Numbered from the stretch's first letter, positions 42,581-52,432 are shown. The stretch: 64,000 bases of DNA from Tatumella terrea (GCF_039523755.1 NZ_BAAAFX010000017.1:186001-250000); one strand, 5' to 3'. Notes: a model not told the origin generated them from the letters alone. Numbers and translations: made by a program.

Positions 42581-44191
42581 ATGATGCTGAAACAGATCGA
42601 GATCAGAAACTTTCGCGGTATCGCGTTTTTATCTCTGTCCTTCCGCCAGATTTCCCTGCTGATTGGTGAAAATGCCTGGGGTAAATCCAGTTTACTGGAT
42701 GCGCTGACCCTGATGATGTCGCCTGCGGCCGGGAGTTCACGCCTGACAGAGAACGACTTTTTCCGCCCGCAGGACGATGAGCCTGCCAGGACCTGTCTGA
42801 TCGAACTGACTTTCGGACCAGAGTCCCCTGACGGCAGCCTGCCGGCAACGTTAGCAGCGCTGCTGCCTGCAGAACCCGCCGTTCGCGGGCTGCGTTTCAG
42901 CTTCAGTGCCTGCCGGACAGCACAGGGGATGACTCAGGGTTTTTCCTTTCCTGACTATCCTGACGTAACAGAATCCGTGGTGTATCGGTTGATACAACAT
43001 GTCAGGGTGCTGTGTCCGGTGCTGCGATTACGTGATGCCCGTTTCAGCCCCCCGGGACTGGCGAGGTCAGCCGGTGGAGAGGGCGTCCGGGCTGCTGAGT
43101 TACCCCTGGCGGGGAGGGCACAGGAAGGAGAAATTCTGCAGGGAGCGGAGGTGCTGCAACAGGCGCTGAGTCTGTTGTGCCGGTTATCCGGACATTACTT
43201 CCATATCCGTACCGGGGGAGCATTATCTGAATTGCCGGTATCAGCGGAGAAAAACGATCTGCTCTGGCAGCAACTGAATACACTGAACCGGAAACTGGCC
43301 AAAACCGCCCGGCAGGATCGGGCGCCGATCCTGCGTGCCCTGCTGATGTTACTCGCCGGTACGCCCTCAGCCGGAACCCTTCCGGAGGGTGCCCGTCCGT
43401 TGATCCTGCTCGAAGACCCGGAAACCCGTCTGCATCCGATGATGCTATCGATGGTATGGCAGTTTCTGGCACTGTTACCGGCACAAAAGGTGGTGACCAC
43501 TAACTCGTCTGATCTGGTCTCTATGGTGCCACTGGAGAGTATTTACCGTCTTGACCGGTACCAGCAAATCACCCGCTGCTGGCATATTCCTGATGAAGGC
43601 ATGTCCCGCGATGAGTTGCGAAAAGTGACCTTCCATATTCAGGTGAATCGCCCGACGGCGCTGTTTGCCCGTTGCTGGCTTCTGGTGGAGGGAGAAACCG
43701 AAGTCTGGCTGATTAATGAACTGGCCCGGCAGACAGGGTTTTCTCTGGCGTCGGAGGGGATCCGCGTGGTTGAATTCGCCCAGTCCGGGCTGAAGCCACT
43801 GTTACGGTTTGCCGCACATATGGGTATCCGGTGGCACGTTCTGACGGACGGGGATGAAGCAGGGGCGAAATACGCCGCCATCGCGACCAGCCACCTGACA
43901 GATCAGCAGGCGGAACGGCATCATCTCACCCGCTTTCCGGCGCCGGATATTGAACATTACTTCTACCGTAACGGATTTGCTGAGGTTTACCGGCAGGCTG
44001 CTCAGCTCCCTGAACATGGACCGGGCGGGGTAAAACGAGTGATCACCCGCGCAATACAGCACAGCTCCAAACCTTCGCTGGCGATAGCAGTGGCCAGTGA
44101 AGTGGCAGAGCGGGGCAGTCAGTCGATTCCGTGGTTACTCCGGAAAATGATAGGCCGGGTACGGGGACTCGCCCGGGGCCGGTACGGCTGA
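42581..44191 (+). CDS. ybjD: OLD-family ATP-dependent endonuclease-like protein YbjD
   Basis: A 536-residue protein with an N-terminal SMC-like ABC ATPase (MLKQIEIRNFRGI, then Walker A GENAWGKSSLLDALTL). The Walker B-like LLEDPETRLHP is near residue 290. A C-terminal TOPRIM domain follows, with LLVEGETEVW and HVLTDGDEAG supplying the acidic residues. This is the overcoming-lysogenization-defect (OLD) nuclease layout. E. coli YbjD (552) aligns end to end. Its function is not settled. I begin at 42581, where MMLKQIEI matches the family, with GGAG 12 bp upstream. Confidence 0.9.
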   Translation: MMLKQIEIRNFRGIAFLSLSFRQISLLIGENAWGKSSLLDALTLMMSPAAGSSRLTENDFFRPQDDEPARTCLIELTFGPESPDGSLPATLAALLPAEPAVRGLRFSFSACRTAQGMTQGFSFPDYPDVTESVVYRLIQHVRVLCPVLRLRDARFSPPGLARSAGGEGVRAAELPLAGRAQEGEILQGAEVLQQALSLLCRLSGHYFHIRTGGALSELPVSAEKNDLLWQQLNTLNRKLAKTARQDRAPILRALLMLLAGTPSAGTLPEGARPLILLEDPETRLHPMMLSMVWQFLALLPAQKVVTTNSSDLVSMVPLESIYRLDRYQQITRCWHIPDEGMSRDELRKVTFHIQVNRPTALFARCWLLVEGETEVWLINELARQTGFSLASEGIRVVEFAQSGLKPLLRFAAHMGIRWHVLTDGDEAGAKYAAIATSHLTDQQAERHHLTRFPAPDIEHYFYRNGFAEVYRQAAQLPEHGPGGVKRVITRAIQHSSKPSLAIAVASEVAERGSQSIPWLLRKMIGRVRGLARGRYG

Positions 44192-44206
44192 GTCATCCGT
44201 TTAACA

Positions 44207-44233
44207 TGCTGTGCGAGACAGGCTTGCACAGCA
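44207..44233. terminator. Hairpin between convergent ybjD and cspD
   Basis: The 8-bp stem TGCTGTGC/GCACAGCA has a 10-nt loop and lies between the two stop codons. Confidence 0.55.
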
Positions 44234-44240
44234 GGGGTAA

Positions 44241-44468
44241 TTATGACAGATTGACTACAGTTTCATTGACAGGAACGATCAGGCTGGCCTGATTCCCTTT
44301 TTCACCTTCACTGGCATTGTAGCTCACCTTCTGGCCTGCTTTCAGTGTCTTATACCCTTCCATCTGAATGGTGGAGTAGTGCGCAAAAATATCTTCACCT
44401 CCGGCTTCCGGGCAAATAAAACCGAATCCCTTGGCATTGTTAAACCATTTTACAAATCCTGTTTCCAT
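44241..44468 (-). CDS. cspD: Cold shock-like protein CspD
   Basis: A 75-residue OB-fold protein with RNP1 KGFGFI and RNP2 DIFAHYS. METGFVKWFNNAKGFGFICP matches E. coli CspD, including the extended C-terminus (VNETVVNLS here) that separates it from CspA. CspD inhibits DNA replication in stationary phase. The start at 44468 is fixed by the family, and longer in-frame starts lack support. Divergent from clpS, as in E. coli. Confidence 0.95.
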   Translation of the reverse strand: METGFVKWFNNAKGFGFICPEAGGEDIFAHYSTIQMEGYKTLKAGQKVSYNASEGEKGNQASLIVPVNETVVNLS

Positions 44469-44768
44469 GTGATGATGCCTCTCACCTGAATTGCAAAAAT
44501 GAATCAGGGTGGCCGGGGAGCCACCTGATGATAAAACAGACAAACCCGTCGCTACGACTATCTCTTCACCGGCACGGATCGTCAAGAAATTACCACAGGC
44601 CGGGCAGGGATAATTTCTCAAACTTTGAAGCAGTTAACGCTATACGGACTTTAAAACCGCAGCAAACCGCCCTAATCAGGAGCATGCAGACTGCGCATCA
44701 TTTTGCCGGCATGATAGACTTAACTGAAGAATTCTCTACAGAGTCACAGGCACACTTCAGTGGATATT
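44469..44768. promoter_or_regulatory. Divergent cspD-clpS promoter region
   Basis: This 300-bp gap must carry the promoters of both genes. I see no gene and no clear operator. A run of overlapping short frames on both strands is not credible. Confidence 0.4.
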
Positions 44769-45092
44769 ATGGCGAATACAAACGACTGGCTTAATTTTGA
44801 ACACCTTGCTGATAACACCGTTCGTGAGGAACTGAAGCCACCGTCAATGTATAAAGTTATTTTGAACAACGATGACTATACACCGATGGAATTTGTTATT
44901 GACGTACTGCAAAAGTTCTTTTCTTATGATATTGAACGCGCAACGGAACTCATGCTGAAAGTCCATTACGATGGCAAAGCGATCTGCGGGGTATTTACTG
45001 CCGAAGTGGCAGAAACAAAAGTTGTCAGGATCAATCAGTATGCCAGAGAAAATGAACATCCTTTGCTCTGTACTCTGGAAAAATCTGATTAA
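44769..45092 (+). CDS. clpS: ATP-dependent Clp protease adaptor ClpS
   Basis: A 107-residue N-recognin. It keeps KPPSMYKVILNNDDYTPMEF with the DDYTP acidic pocket, HYDGKAICGVFTAEVAETK and ENEHPLLCTLEK. It delivers N-degron substrates to ClpAP and blocks other targets. The ATG at 44769 (MANTNDWL) fits the E. coli beginning (MGKTNDWL), and an ATG three codons earlier would be an extension. It is 50 bp upstream of clpA. Confidence 0.96.
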   Translation: MANTNDWLNFEHLADNTVREELKPPSMYKVILNNDDYTPMEFVIDVLQKFFSYDIERATELMLKVHYDGKAICGVFTAEVAETKVVRINQYARENEHPLLCTLEKSD

Positions 45093-45142
45093 GCCACCAT
45101 ATCTGTAGGCAGACATCAGAGCGTGAATCGAGGAGGTGCTTT

Positions 45143-47425
45143 ATGCTCAATCAGGAACTGGAACTCAGTTTAAATATGGCTTTCGCCAGAGCGCGGGAGC
45201 ACCACCATGAATTTATGACCGTGGAACACCTGTTACTGGCGTTGATCAGTAATCCGTCCGCCCGTGAGGCCCTCGAAGCCTGCTCGGTAGACCTGGTGGT
45301 TTTACGTCAGGAACTCGAAACCTTCATCGAAAAAACGACCCCGGTCTTACCGGACACTGACGGTGAACGTGATACTCAACCGACACTGAGTTTTCAGCGG
45401 GTATTACAACGCGCCGTGTTTCATGTGCAATCTTCCGGCCGCAGTGAAGTCAATGGGGCGAATGTCCTGGTGGCTATTTTCAGTGAACAGGAATCTCAGG
45501 CCGCGTATTTACTGCGTAAGCATGAAGTGAGCCGTCTGGATATTGTGAACTTTATCTCTCATGGCGTCCGTAAAGATGAGGGTGAGAGTGCGCCTGCTCC
45601 CGAAAACCAGGCCAACAACGAAGAGCAGAGTACAGGCGGGGAGGAACGTATGGAGAACTTCACCACCAATCTGAATCAGCTGGCCCGGGTCGGCGGTATC
45701 GATCCTCTGATCGGCCGTGATAAAGAACTGGAAAGAGCCGTTCAGGTTTTATGCCGCCGCCGGAAAAATAATCCGCTGCTGGTAGGGGAATCCGGTGTCG
45801 GTAAGACGGCGATCGCCGAAGGTCTCGCCTGGCGTATTGAGCAGGGTGATGTGCCGGAGGTGATGAAAGACTGTACTATCTACTCACTGGATATCGGTTC
45901 TCTGCTGGCCGGGACGAAGTATCGCGGCGATTTTGAAAAACGGTTTAAAGCGTTGCTTAAGCAACTGGAGCAGGATGAAAACAGTATCCTGTTTATCGAT
46001 GAGATCCATACCATCATCGGTGCCGGTGCTGCCTCCGGCGGGCAGGTGGATGCCGCTAACCTGATCAAACCGCTGCTTTCCAGCGGTAAAATCCGCGTGA
46101 TGGGCTCGACGACGTATCAGGAATTCAGCTCGATCTTCGAAAAAGACCGTGCGCTGGCCCGTCGTTTCCAGAAAATTGACATCACTGAACCATCAGCCGA
46201 AGAGACCATCCGCATCATCAACGGTCTGAAAGCGAAGTACGAAGCACACCATGATGTTCGTTATACTGCTAAAGCCGTTCGTGCGGCAGTAGAACTGGCG
46301 GTGAAATACATTAATGACCGTCACCTGCCGGATAAAGCCATCGATGTGATTGATGAAGCCGGTGCCCGTGCACGGTTGGTCCCGCAGAGTAAACGTAAAA
46401 AGACCATCAATGTTCAGGACATTGAAAGTGTCGTGGCGCGTATTGCCCGTATTCCTGAGCAGAGCGTTTCAGCCACAGACCGCGATACCCTGCGTCATCT
46501 GGACTCACGGCTGAAAATGCTGGTGTTCGGTCAGGACAATGCAATCGATGCGCTGGCGGAAGCTATCAAAATGAGTCGTGCTGGTCTGGGCCATGATCAT
46601 AAACCCGTGGGTTCCTTCCTGTTTGCCGGTCCGACCGGGGTGGGGAAAACGGAGGTCACGGTACAGCTGGCGAAAGCTCTGGGCATTGAACTGTTACGCT
46701 TTGATATGTCGGAATATATGGAACGCCACACGGTCAGCCGCCTGATTGGTGCGCCTCCGGGCTATGTGGGCTTTGATCAGGGCGGATTACTGACGGATGC
46801 GGTGATCAAACATCCGCATTCGGTCGTGCTACTCGATGAAATTGAGAAGGCGCATCCGGATGTCTTTAATCTGTTACTGCAGGTGATGGATAACGGGACA
46901 CTGACCGATAATAACGGACGTAAAGCAGACTTCCGTAATGTGGTGCTGGTGATGACCACTAACGCCGGGGTACGTGAAACAGAGCGTAAATCTATCGGGC
47001 TGATCCATCAGGATAATACGACCGATGCGATGGAAGAAATCAGGAAGACCTTTACCCCTGAATTCCGTAACCGGCTGGACAATATTATCTGGTTTGATCA
47101 TCTGTCGACCGGGGTCATTCATCAGGTAGTCGACAAGTTTATTGTCGAACTGCAGGCCCAGCTGGATCAGAAAGGCGTGTCTCTGGAAGTCAGTGACGGC
47201 GCACGGGACTGGCTGGCTGAAAAAGGCTACGACAAAGCGATGGGTGCCCGTCCAATGGCCCGTGCCGTACAGGAAAACCTTAAGAAACCGCTGGCGAATG
47301 AATTACTGTTTGGCTCACTGGTTGACGGGGGATCGGTGAAGGTGGCACTGGATAACACCAGTAATACATTAACCTATCATTTTGAAAGTGCGGAACAGCG
47401 TAAAGCGGCAGGAACGGTACATTGA
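45143..47425 (+). CDS. clpA: ATP-dependent Clp protease ATP-binding subunit ClpA
   Basis: A 760-residue AAA+ unfoldase. The N-domain (to about residue 145) binds ClpS. D1 has Walker A GESGVGKT with Lys221, and D2 has GPTGVGKT with Lys502. The IGL loop for ClpP docking is visible in SIGLIHQDN. The pore loop KYRGDFEKR is also intact. It feeds unfolded proteins to ClpP. The length matches E. coli ClpA (758). The ribosome binding site GAGGAGGTGCTTT is strong. Confidence 0.97.
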   Translation: MLNQELELSLNMAFARAREHHHEFMTVEHLLLALISNPSAREALEACSVDLVVLRQELETFIEKTTPVLPDTDGERDTQPTLSFQRVLQRAVFHVQSSGRSEVNGANVLVAIFSEQESQAAYLLRKHEVSRLDIVNFISHGVRKDEGESAPAPENQANNEEQSTGGEERMENFTTNLNQLARVGGIDPLIGRDKELERAVQVLCRRRKNNPLLVGESGVGKTAIAEGLAWRIEQGDVPEVMKDCTIYSLDIGSLLAGTKYRGDFEKRFKALLKQLEQDENSILFIDEIHTIIGAGAASGGQVDAANLIKPLLSSGKIRVMGSTTYQEFSSIFEKDRALARRFQKIDITEPSAEETIRIINGLKAKYEAHHDVRYTAKAVRAAVELAVKYINDRHLPDKAIDVIDEAGARARLVPQSKRKKTINVQDIESVVARIARIPEQSVSATDRDTLRHLDSRLKMLVFGQDNAIDALAEAIKMSRAGLGHDHKPVGSFLFAGPTGVGKTEVTVQLAKALGIELLRFDMSEYMERHTVSRLIGAPPGYVGFDQGGLLTDAVIKHPHSVVLLDEIEKAHPDVFNLLLQVMDNGTLTDNNGRKADFRNVVLVMTTNAGVRETERKSIGLIHQDNTTDAMEEIRKTFTPEFRNRLDNIIWFDHLSTGVIHQVVDKFIVELQAQLDQKGVSLEVSDGARDWLAEKGYDKAMGARPMARAVQENLKKPLANELLFGSLVDGGSVKVALDNTSNTLTYHFESAEQRKAAGTVH

Positions 47426-47454
47426 TTCCGTATTTGCCAGGCAGTCATAAAACA

Positions 47455-47477
47455 AAAGGCCGGAATATCCGGCCTTT
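47455..47477. terminator. Bidirectional terminator between clpA and infA
   Basis: The stem AAAGGCCGG/CCGGCCTTT has a five-base loop and AT tracts on both sides. The serW tRNA gene found here in E. coli is not present. Confidence 0.85.
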
Positions 47478-47513
47478 ATTATTTGTACCTGAATAAAAAC
47501 AGGTTACTGACTC

Positions 47514-47732
47514 TTAGCGACTACGGAAGACAATGCGGCCTTTGCTCAAATCATAAGGAGTCAGCTCAACGGTGACTTTATCACCGGTCAGGATGCGGAT
47601 GTAGTTTTTACGCATTTTACCGGAGATATGAGCGGTAACCACGTGCCCGTTTTCGAGCTCAACGCGGAACATGGTGTTAGGTAACGTATCCAGTACGGTA
47701 CCCTGCATTTCAATATTGTCTTCTTTGGCCAT
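47514..47732 (-). CDS. infA: Translation initiation factor IF-1
   Basis: A 72-residue S1-type OB-fold protein that appears identical or nearly so to E. coli IF-1 (MAKEDNIEMQGTVLDTLP through YDLSKGRIVFRSR). It binds the 30S A site and cooperates with IF-2 and IF-3 in initiation. It is transcribed towards clpA, with aat upstream on the same strand. Confidence 0.98.
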   Translation of the reverse strand: MAKEDNIEMQGTVLDTLPNTMFRVELENGHVVTAHISGKMRKNYIRILTGDKVTVELTPYDLSKGRIVFRSR

Positions 47733-48078
47733 CGAATCCTCTGAATGGACTAGCTAAATTTGAATCGGCAAGATAATGCCCAATTCTGGTATCTATGTAA
47801 AGAATTGTTGGTGTAAATACCAACACTCCGCTATGCGGCATGTAAAAACATGCGCAGTGCAAATAAATTCGGGTGTTCTGACGTTAATCGGGGATATTTG
47901 CAGAATCGTGCATCTGAATAGCAAGTCGGGGGAAAACCTTCCTTGATGTTCATCAGTGTACCAGCAGAATCTCCATCAGGGCGCATCGGAAAACACCTTC
48001 TGAAGCGCGAACGACATAACAAGCACACGGAGTCTAACACTTTCCGGGTGAAATGTCTGTAAAACATTAAAAGCCTGC
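47733..48078. promoter_or_regulatory. infA upstream region with two tandem inverted repeats
   Basis: This 346-bp gap separates aat and infA. It holds two hairpins in a row, GTTGGT/ACCAAC (47807-47824) and GCATGT/ACATGC (47838-47853). These may be a transcript-end structure for aat or a site in the infA control region. No gene is credible here and there is no tRNA. Confidence 0.4.
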
Positions 48079-48777
48079 TTATCCCAGCTCAGCCGTTTGC
48101 CAGCAGCCGTCCGACAGCGGGCGCGTCCGGAGTAAGGCAACCTGTTGCAGATAGGCCTCGCGCGGGATCTCTGTCGCTCCTAAGGAGGCAGTATGCGGGT
48201 TCAGTATCTGGCAATCAATTAACTGTCCGCCATGGACGCTGAAGTGCCGGCAAAACAGCATCAGCGCAGTCTTTGAAGCATTCGGCCGGGTGCTGAACAT
48301 CGACTCGGCGCAGAAGAGCTGGCCGACGGCCATCCCATATAATCCGCCGATCAGATGCCCGTCCTGCCAGACCTCGACCGAGTGTGCATCGCCTCTCTGC
48401 GATAAAGCCAGCCACGCCTCGATCACCTGCTCAGTGATCCAGGTACCGTCTGTTCTGTCGGCAGCACAACCGCGGATCACCCCACCGAAGTCCCGATCCA
48501 CGGTGACCTTATAAGGTGAGTGACGATGAAAGCGGGCCATACTGCGGCTGAGATGAAATGCCTCAGGGTAAAGTACCGCCCGCGGATTCGGTGACCACCA
48601 TAACAACGGGTCCTGTTCCGAGAACCAGGGAAAGATACCCTGCCGGTAGGCTTCCCGCATCCGTGGCCAGCTAAGGTCTCCGCCAAACGCCAGCAGACCG
48701 TCAGGTTCTGTCAGCGCCCGGGATGGCGGGGGAAAGCTCAGTGTATCAGCCGGTAACTGTGGCAGGATCAATGGCAT
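48079..48777 (-). CDS. aat: Leucyl/phenylalanyl-tRNA-protein transferase Aat
   Basis: A 232-residue enzyme that attaches Leu or Phe to N-terminal Lys or Arg, creating N-degrons for ClpS-ClpAP, which lies nearby. Conserved stretches are GLLAFGGDLS, YRQGIFPWFSEQDPLLWWSP, GTWITEQVIEAW and GGLYGMAVGQLFCAESMF. The ATG at 48777 has GAGG 9 bp upstream, and a GTG further up would use that same site as coding sequence. The gene begins 32 bp inside the end of cydC. Confidence 0.94.
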   Translation of the reverse strand: MPLILPQLPADTLSFPPPSRALTEPDGLLAFGGDLSWPRMREAYRQGIFPWFSEQDPLLWWSPNPRAVLYPEAFHLSRSMARFHRHSPYKVTVDRDFGGVIRGCAADRTDGTWITEQVIEAWLALSQRGDAHSVEVWQDGHLIGGLYGMAVGQLFCAESMFSTRPNASKTALMLFCRHFSVHGGQLIDCQILNPHTASLGATEIPREAYLQQVALLRTRPLSDGCWQTAELG

Positions 48778-50521
48778 CCGCGATGACCTCACTCTGATTC
48801 AGACGCTGAGTAAACTGCCAGTAGCGACCACGCGCACGGAGCAGCGTGGCCGTGTCACCCTGTTCTATAATGTGGCCGTTCTCCATTACACAAACACGAT
48901 CCATGGCCGCCAGGCCGGTCAGACGATGTGTCACCATAATGACGGTTTTATCCCGGGTGACCCGCGCCAGAAGCGCCAGAATATGCTGTTCGGTGGTGGC
49001 ATCCAGCCCTTCGGTGGGTTCATCCAGTAACCAGAGGTCTCCCCGATGGAGCAGTGCCCGGGCGATGGCTAAACGGCGTAATTCCCCTCCGGAGAGTGTC
49101 CGGCCGCCTTCGCCTAACCAGCGATTAAGCCCGTCATTTTCCAGCAACTTCTCAAGACCGGTCTGTTGCAATACGTCGACCAGCGCTGCATCGCTACTGT
49201 CAGGGGCAGCCAGTCTGAGGTTGTCACGCAGGGTCTGGTTAAATACGGAGACACGCTGGGTCACTACGCTGGTCCTGCGACGAAGCGATGCTTCATCCCA
49301 CTGTGGCAGAGGGGACTGGTTGAAGAAAATTTCGCCCTGTGCGGGGTCAGCCGCACGGGTTAGTAGTTGCAGGAGTGTTGACTTACCGCAGCCGGTAAAA
49401 CCGAGCAGCGCAATTTTTTCACCCTGAGCCACGGACAGGTTCAGTCCGTTAATCACCGACCGGGGTTGTCCGGGATAGCTGAATCCCAGACCGGTGATCC
49501 GTACGGCAATCCCGGGATGATTATCTGCCACTATTTTCTGCGGAAACTGTACCGGGGGAGTCTGTCCTAAAATTTCACTTAAGCGTGAAGCTGCAACCAT
49601 CACCTTCGAGATATGCAGGAAAGCGGCAGCCACCGGCCCCAGGGACTCAAACGCCGCCAGGATGCAAAAAGTGAACAGTGCCAGCCAGGTGGGGTCGGCA
49701 GACGCGGAGTTGAGCAGCAGGGAACCCAGTCCCAGTATCAGGCAGACAGTCAGCCCGGTAATGAACATCAACAGGCTCTGCGATGCGGCGTTAAGCGACT
49801 GCTGTTGCCGTTCGGCCTGATAAATAGACTGTCCGGTGGCCGTCAGTTGTTGTTGCCAGCGTTGAGTGTGCTGATAAATCTTCAGTTCCGCCATACTGCT
49901 TAGCCAGCGGGTCAGTTGCCGGCGGTAACTGGCCTGTGTCAGCGCCATTGCCTCACCGGAACCTTTACCCAGGTGGTAAAAGAGGGGAGGGAGTAATAAT
50001 AACGTCAGCAGCATCACCAGGCCCGCGACCAGTGCCAGCGGCAGGTTCAGGAAACTCAGTCCGAAGGTAACCACGATAATGACACATAACGCCCCGGCGA
50101 GGGGGGATAGCACCCGCAGATAGAGATGGTCCAGGTGGTCAACGTCTGCAACAAAGCGGTTCAGTAAATCGCCCTGATTAAACGGTAACAGCCCGGCAGG
50201 GGAGAGTGGGAACAGCTTACTGAACGTGTAAACGCGAAGATGCTGCAGTACGCGGAATGTGCCGTCGTGACTGACCAGTCGCTCGAAGTAGCGTGCCACG
50301 GTGCGGATAATGGCAGCTCCCCTGACACCGGCCGCGGGCAACATATAGTTAAAACTGTATAGTCCGGCCGTCCCGGCGACCGCCGAAGCGGCCAGGAACC
50401 AGCCGGACAGCGTCAGTAAACTGATACTTGCCAGTAATGTCAGCAGAGCCAGCACCAGACCCAGCCCGAGCAAAAAGCCATGGCGTTTCCAGAGGCGTAA
50501 AAACGGCAGTAAAGTTTTCAT
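48746..50521 (-). CDS. cydC: Glutathione/L-cysteine ABC exporter subunit CydC
   Basis: A 591-residue half-transporter with six N-terminal helices and a C-terminal ABC domain. Walker A is LLGFTGCGKST, the signature is LSGGELRRLAIARALL and Walker B is WLLDEPTEGLDA. With CydD it exports cysteine and glutathione to the periplasm and is needed for cytochrome bd assembly. Its ATG overlaps the cydD stop (ATGA), and its end overlaps aat. It is about 18 residues longer than E. coli CydC (573). Confidence 0.95.
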   Translation of the reverse strand: MKTLLPFLRLWKRHGFLLGLGLVLALLTLLASISLLTLSGWFLAASAVAGTAGLYSFNYMLPAAGVRGAAIIRTVARYFERLVSHDGTFRVLQHLRVYTFSKLFPLSPAGLLPFNQGDLLNRFVADVDHLDHLYLRVLSPLAGALCVIIVVTFGLSFLNLPLALVAGLVMLLTLLLLPPLFYHLGKGSGEAMALTQASYRRQLTRWLSSMAELKIYQHTQRWQQQLTATGQSIYQAERQQQSLNAASQSLLMFITGLTVCLILGLGSLLLNSASADPTWLALFTFCILAAFESLGPVAAAFLHISKVMVAASRLSEILGQTPPVQFPQKIVADNHPGIAVRITGLGFSYPGQPRSVINGLNLSVAQGEKIALLGFTGCGKSTLLQLLTRAADPAQGEIFFNQSPLPQWDEASLRRRTSVVTQRVSVFNQTLRDNLRLAAPDSSDAALVDVLQQTGLEKLLENDGLNRWLGEGGRTLSGGELRRLAIARALLHRGDLWLLDEPTEGLDATTEQHILALLARVTRDKTVIMVTHRLTGLAAMDRVCVMENGHIIEQGDTATLLRARGRYWQFTQRLNQSEVIADAIDPATVTG

Positions 50522-52290
50522 AGCGTTATCTCCCCGTGACGCTGAGCTAACATGTCCCGGAACGGCCCCGGTGTCACGGCGAGCGCCTGCCAGCCGCCTT
50601 TCTGAATAATTTTTCCGCCCGCCATCATCCAGATCTCGTCCCAGTCCTGTACTCCTTCGGGCTGGTGAGTGATCATCAGTGTCGTCTGCTGTAAGGAGGC
50701 TTCCGTGAGTGCATGCATCACATGTTGCTCGCTTTGTCTGTCCAGACTGGCGGTTGGTTCATCCAGCAGCAGCAGTGCTGAAGGCAGTAACAGGGCCCTG
50801 GCAACCGCAACACGCTGGGCCTGGCCGACTGATAACCGGACGGCATCATCGCCGGCAGGAGTATCAATCCCCTCAGGCAGGTCGGCGATAAATTCATTGA
50901 TTCCACTGCATTCCAGCACCCGTTGAAACTGCTGCCTGTCACAGGGGCGATCCAGGGTGATGTTATCGCGCAGGGTCTCTGCCGGCAGCCGCGGGTTCTG
51001 CCCGACCCAGGCCAGTTGTTGCTGCCAGTGATCCGGGCGAATATCCCGTAATTCTGTGCCGTCGACAGTGAGAGACCCCTGGTAAGGAAGAAAGCCCAGT
51101 ATGACATTGATCAGCGATGTTTTACCGGCACCACTCACCCCGGCCAGCACAACGCGCTTGCCTGCCGGCAGAATAAAATTGAGCGGCCCGGTTAACGGTT
51201 CTCCTGTAGCTGTCATAGCAATCAGATCACGTGCGACCAGGGTACAGGGCCCGGACCTGTCCGGGGTCAGTGTTCCGGTGCTCTGGCTGGCCGCTTCAGT
51301 GTCACTGAGGAAGGCCTCCAGCTGTTCGGCAGCGCCGATAGCCTGAGCTTTGGCATGGTAAAAATTCCCCAAATCCCGCAAAGGCTGGAAGAACTCCGGC
51401 GCCAGGATCAATGCCAGGAAACCGGCAAACAAGGTGACGCCACGGTGATAATCACCAAAATGCAGTACCCCCAGATAGGAGAAGCCGAAATAGACAGCCA
51501 CCACGGCGATGGAAATGGCCGCGAAAAACTCCAGTACTGCCGAAGACAGAAATGCCAGCCGCAGGACTTCCATGGTACGCAGACGAAATTGCCCTGTACT
51601 GTCGGCGATAGCCGCCTGTTCTGCCCGACCCCGGTGAAACAGGCGGAGTGTTTCCAGCCCGCGCAGGCGGTCAAGGAAGTCTCCGCTGAGACGGGCGAGG
51701 GCCTGGAAGTTTCTGCGGTTGGCTTCTGCCGCCCCCATACCGACCATGGCCATAAATAACGGGATCAGTGGCGCGGTACAGAACAGGATCAACGCCGCAG
51801 CCCAGTTAAGGGGTAACAGCGTGATCAGGATCAGCACGGGGATCAATGTTGCCAGGCTCATCTGTGGCAGATAACGTGCATAGTAATCCTGCATATTATC
51901 AATTTGTTCCTGCAACAGGGTGGTCCAGCTACCGACGGCCCGGCTCGTCGTTCCGGCAGGGCCCCGGGCCTCCAGACGTAAAATAATCTGCTGGCGGATA
52001 GCCTCGCGGATGACGCTTCCGGCACGGAAACCCGCCATTTCCCGCAGGTAATGCAACAGGCTTCGCCCGGCAAAGCAGGCCGCCAGCGCAACCAGCAAGC
52101 CTGGCGTATCACTGGCAGGGTGATGACTGATAATAAAATTCTGCAATATGCGGGCGATGATCCCGGCCTGCGTGATAATCAGGAGTGCACTGAAGACACC
52201 GGTAATAACCGAAAGGCGTAACCAGCGGCGTCCGTAATGGCGCTGTTCTTTCAGCCAGCGTACTAAATACTGTTGACGGGATTTATTCAT
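50518..52290 (-). CDS. cydD: Glutathione/L-cysteine ABC exporter subunit CydD
   Basis: A 590-residue half-transporter with six membrane helices followed by an ABC domain. Walker A is LAGVSGAGKTS, the signature is LSVGQAQRVAVARAL and Walker B is LLLDEPTASLD. MEVLRLAFLSSAVLEFFAAI and FGFSYLGVLHFGDYHRGVTL are characteristic of CydD. The ATG at 52290 matches E. coli MNKSRQ, and a TTG four codons earlier is unlikely. The four-base stop-start overlap with cydC indicates coupling. Confidence 0.95.
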   Translation of the reverse strand: MNKSRQQYLVRWLKEQRHYGRRWLRLSVITGVFSALLIITQAGIIARILQNFIISHHPASDTPGLLVALAACFAGRSLLHYLREMAGFRAGSVIREAIRQQIILRLEARGPAGTTSRAVGSWTTLLQEQIDNMQDYYARYLPQMSLATLIPVLILITLLPLNWAAALILFCTAPLIPLFMAMVGMGAAEANRRNFQALARLSGDFLDRLRGLETLRLFHRGRAEQAAIADSTGQFRLRTMEVLRLAFLSSAVLEFFAAISIAVVAVYFGFSYLGVLHFGDYHRGVTLFAGFLALILAPEFFQPLRDLGNFYHAKAQAIGAAEQLEAFLSDTEAASQSTGTLTPDRSGPCTLVARDLIAMTATGEPLTGPLNFILPAGKRVVLAGVSGAGKTSLINVILGFLPYQGSLTVDGTELRDIRPDHWQQQLAWVGQNPRLPAETLRDNITLDRPCDRQQFQRVLECSGINEFIADLPEGIDTPAGDDAVRLSVGQAQRVAVARALLLPSALLLLDEPTASLDRQSEQHVMHALTEASLQQTTLMITHQPEGVQDWDEIWMMAGGKIIQKGGWQALAVTPGPFRDMLAQRHGEITL

Positions 52291-52375
52291 GGAATTCTGC
52301 AAAGTGAATGTCAGACACCAGAGGTGTAAAGTAATACCCCTTATAAAAGTGCAGGTACTTTAGCATGCGGAACAG

Positions 52376-52404
52376 TAAAAAGGCGACAGTTTCGCTGTCG
52401 CCTT
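52376..52404 (-). terminator. Intrinsic terminator of trxB
   Basis: The 9-bp stem AGGCGACAG/CTGTCGCCT has a five-base loop. On the minus strand it is followed by TTTTTACTG, 28 bp after the trxB stop. Confidence 0.85.
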
Positions 52405-52432
52405 AGGAAATCATTCAGTGTTCAGGGAAGAA

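Noticed and set aside
47426..48078. tRNA gene around infA
   Set aside because: serW is here in E. coli, but no T-loop or acceptor pairing is present. The hairpins are too short for a tRNA.
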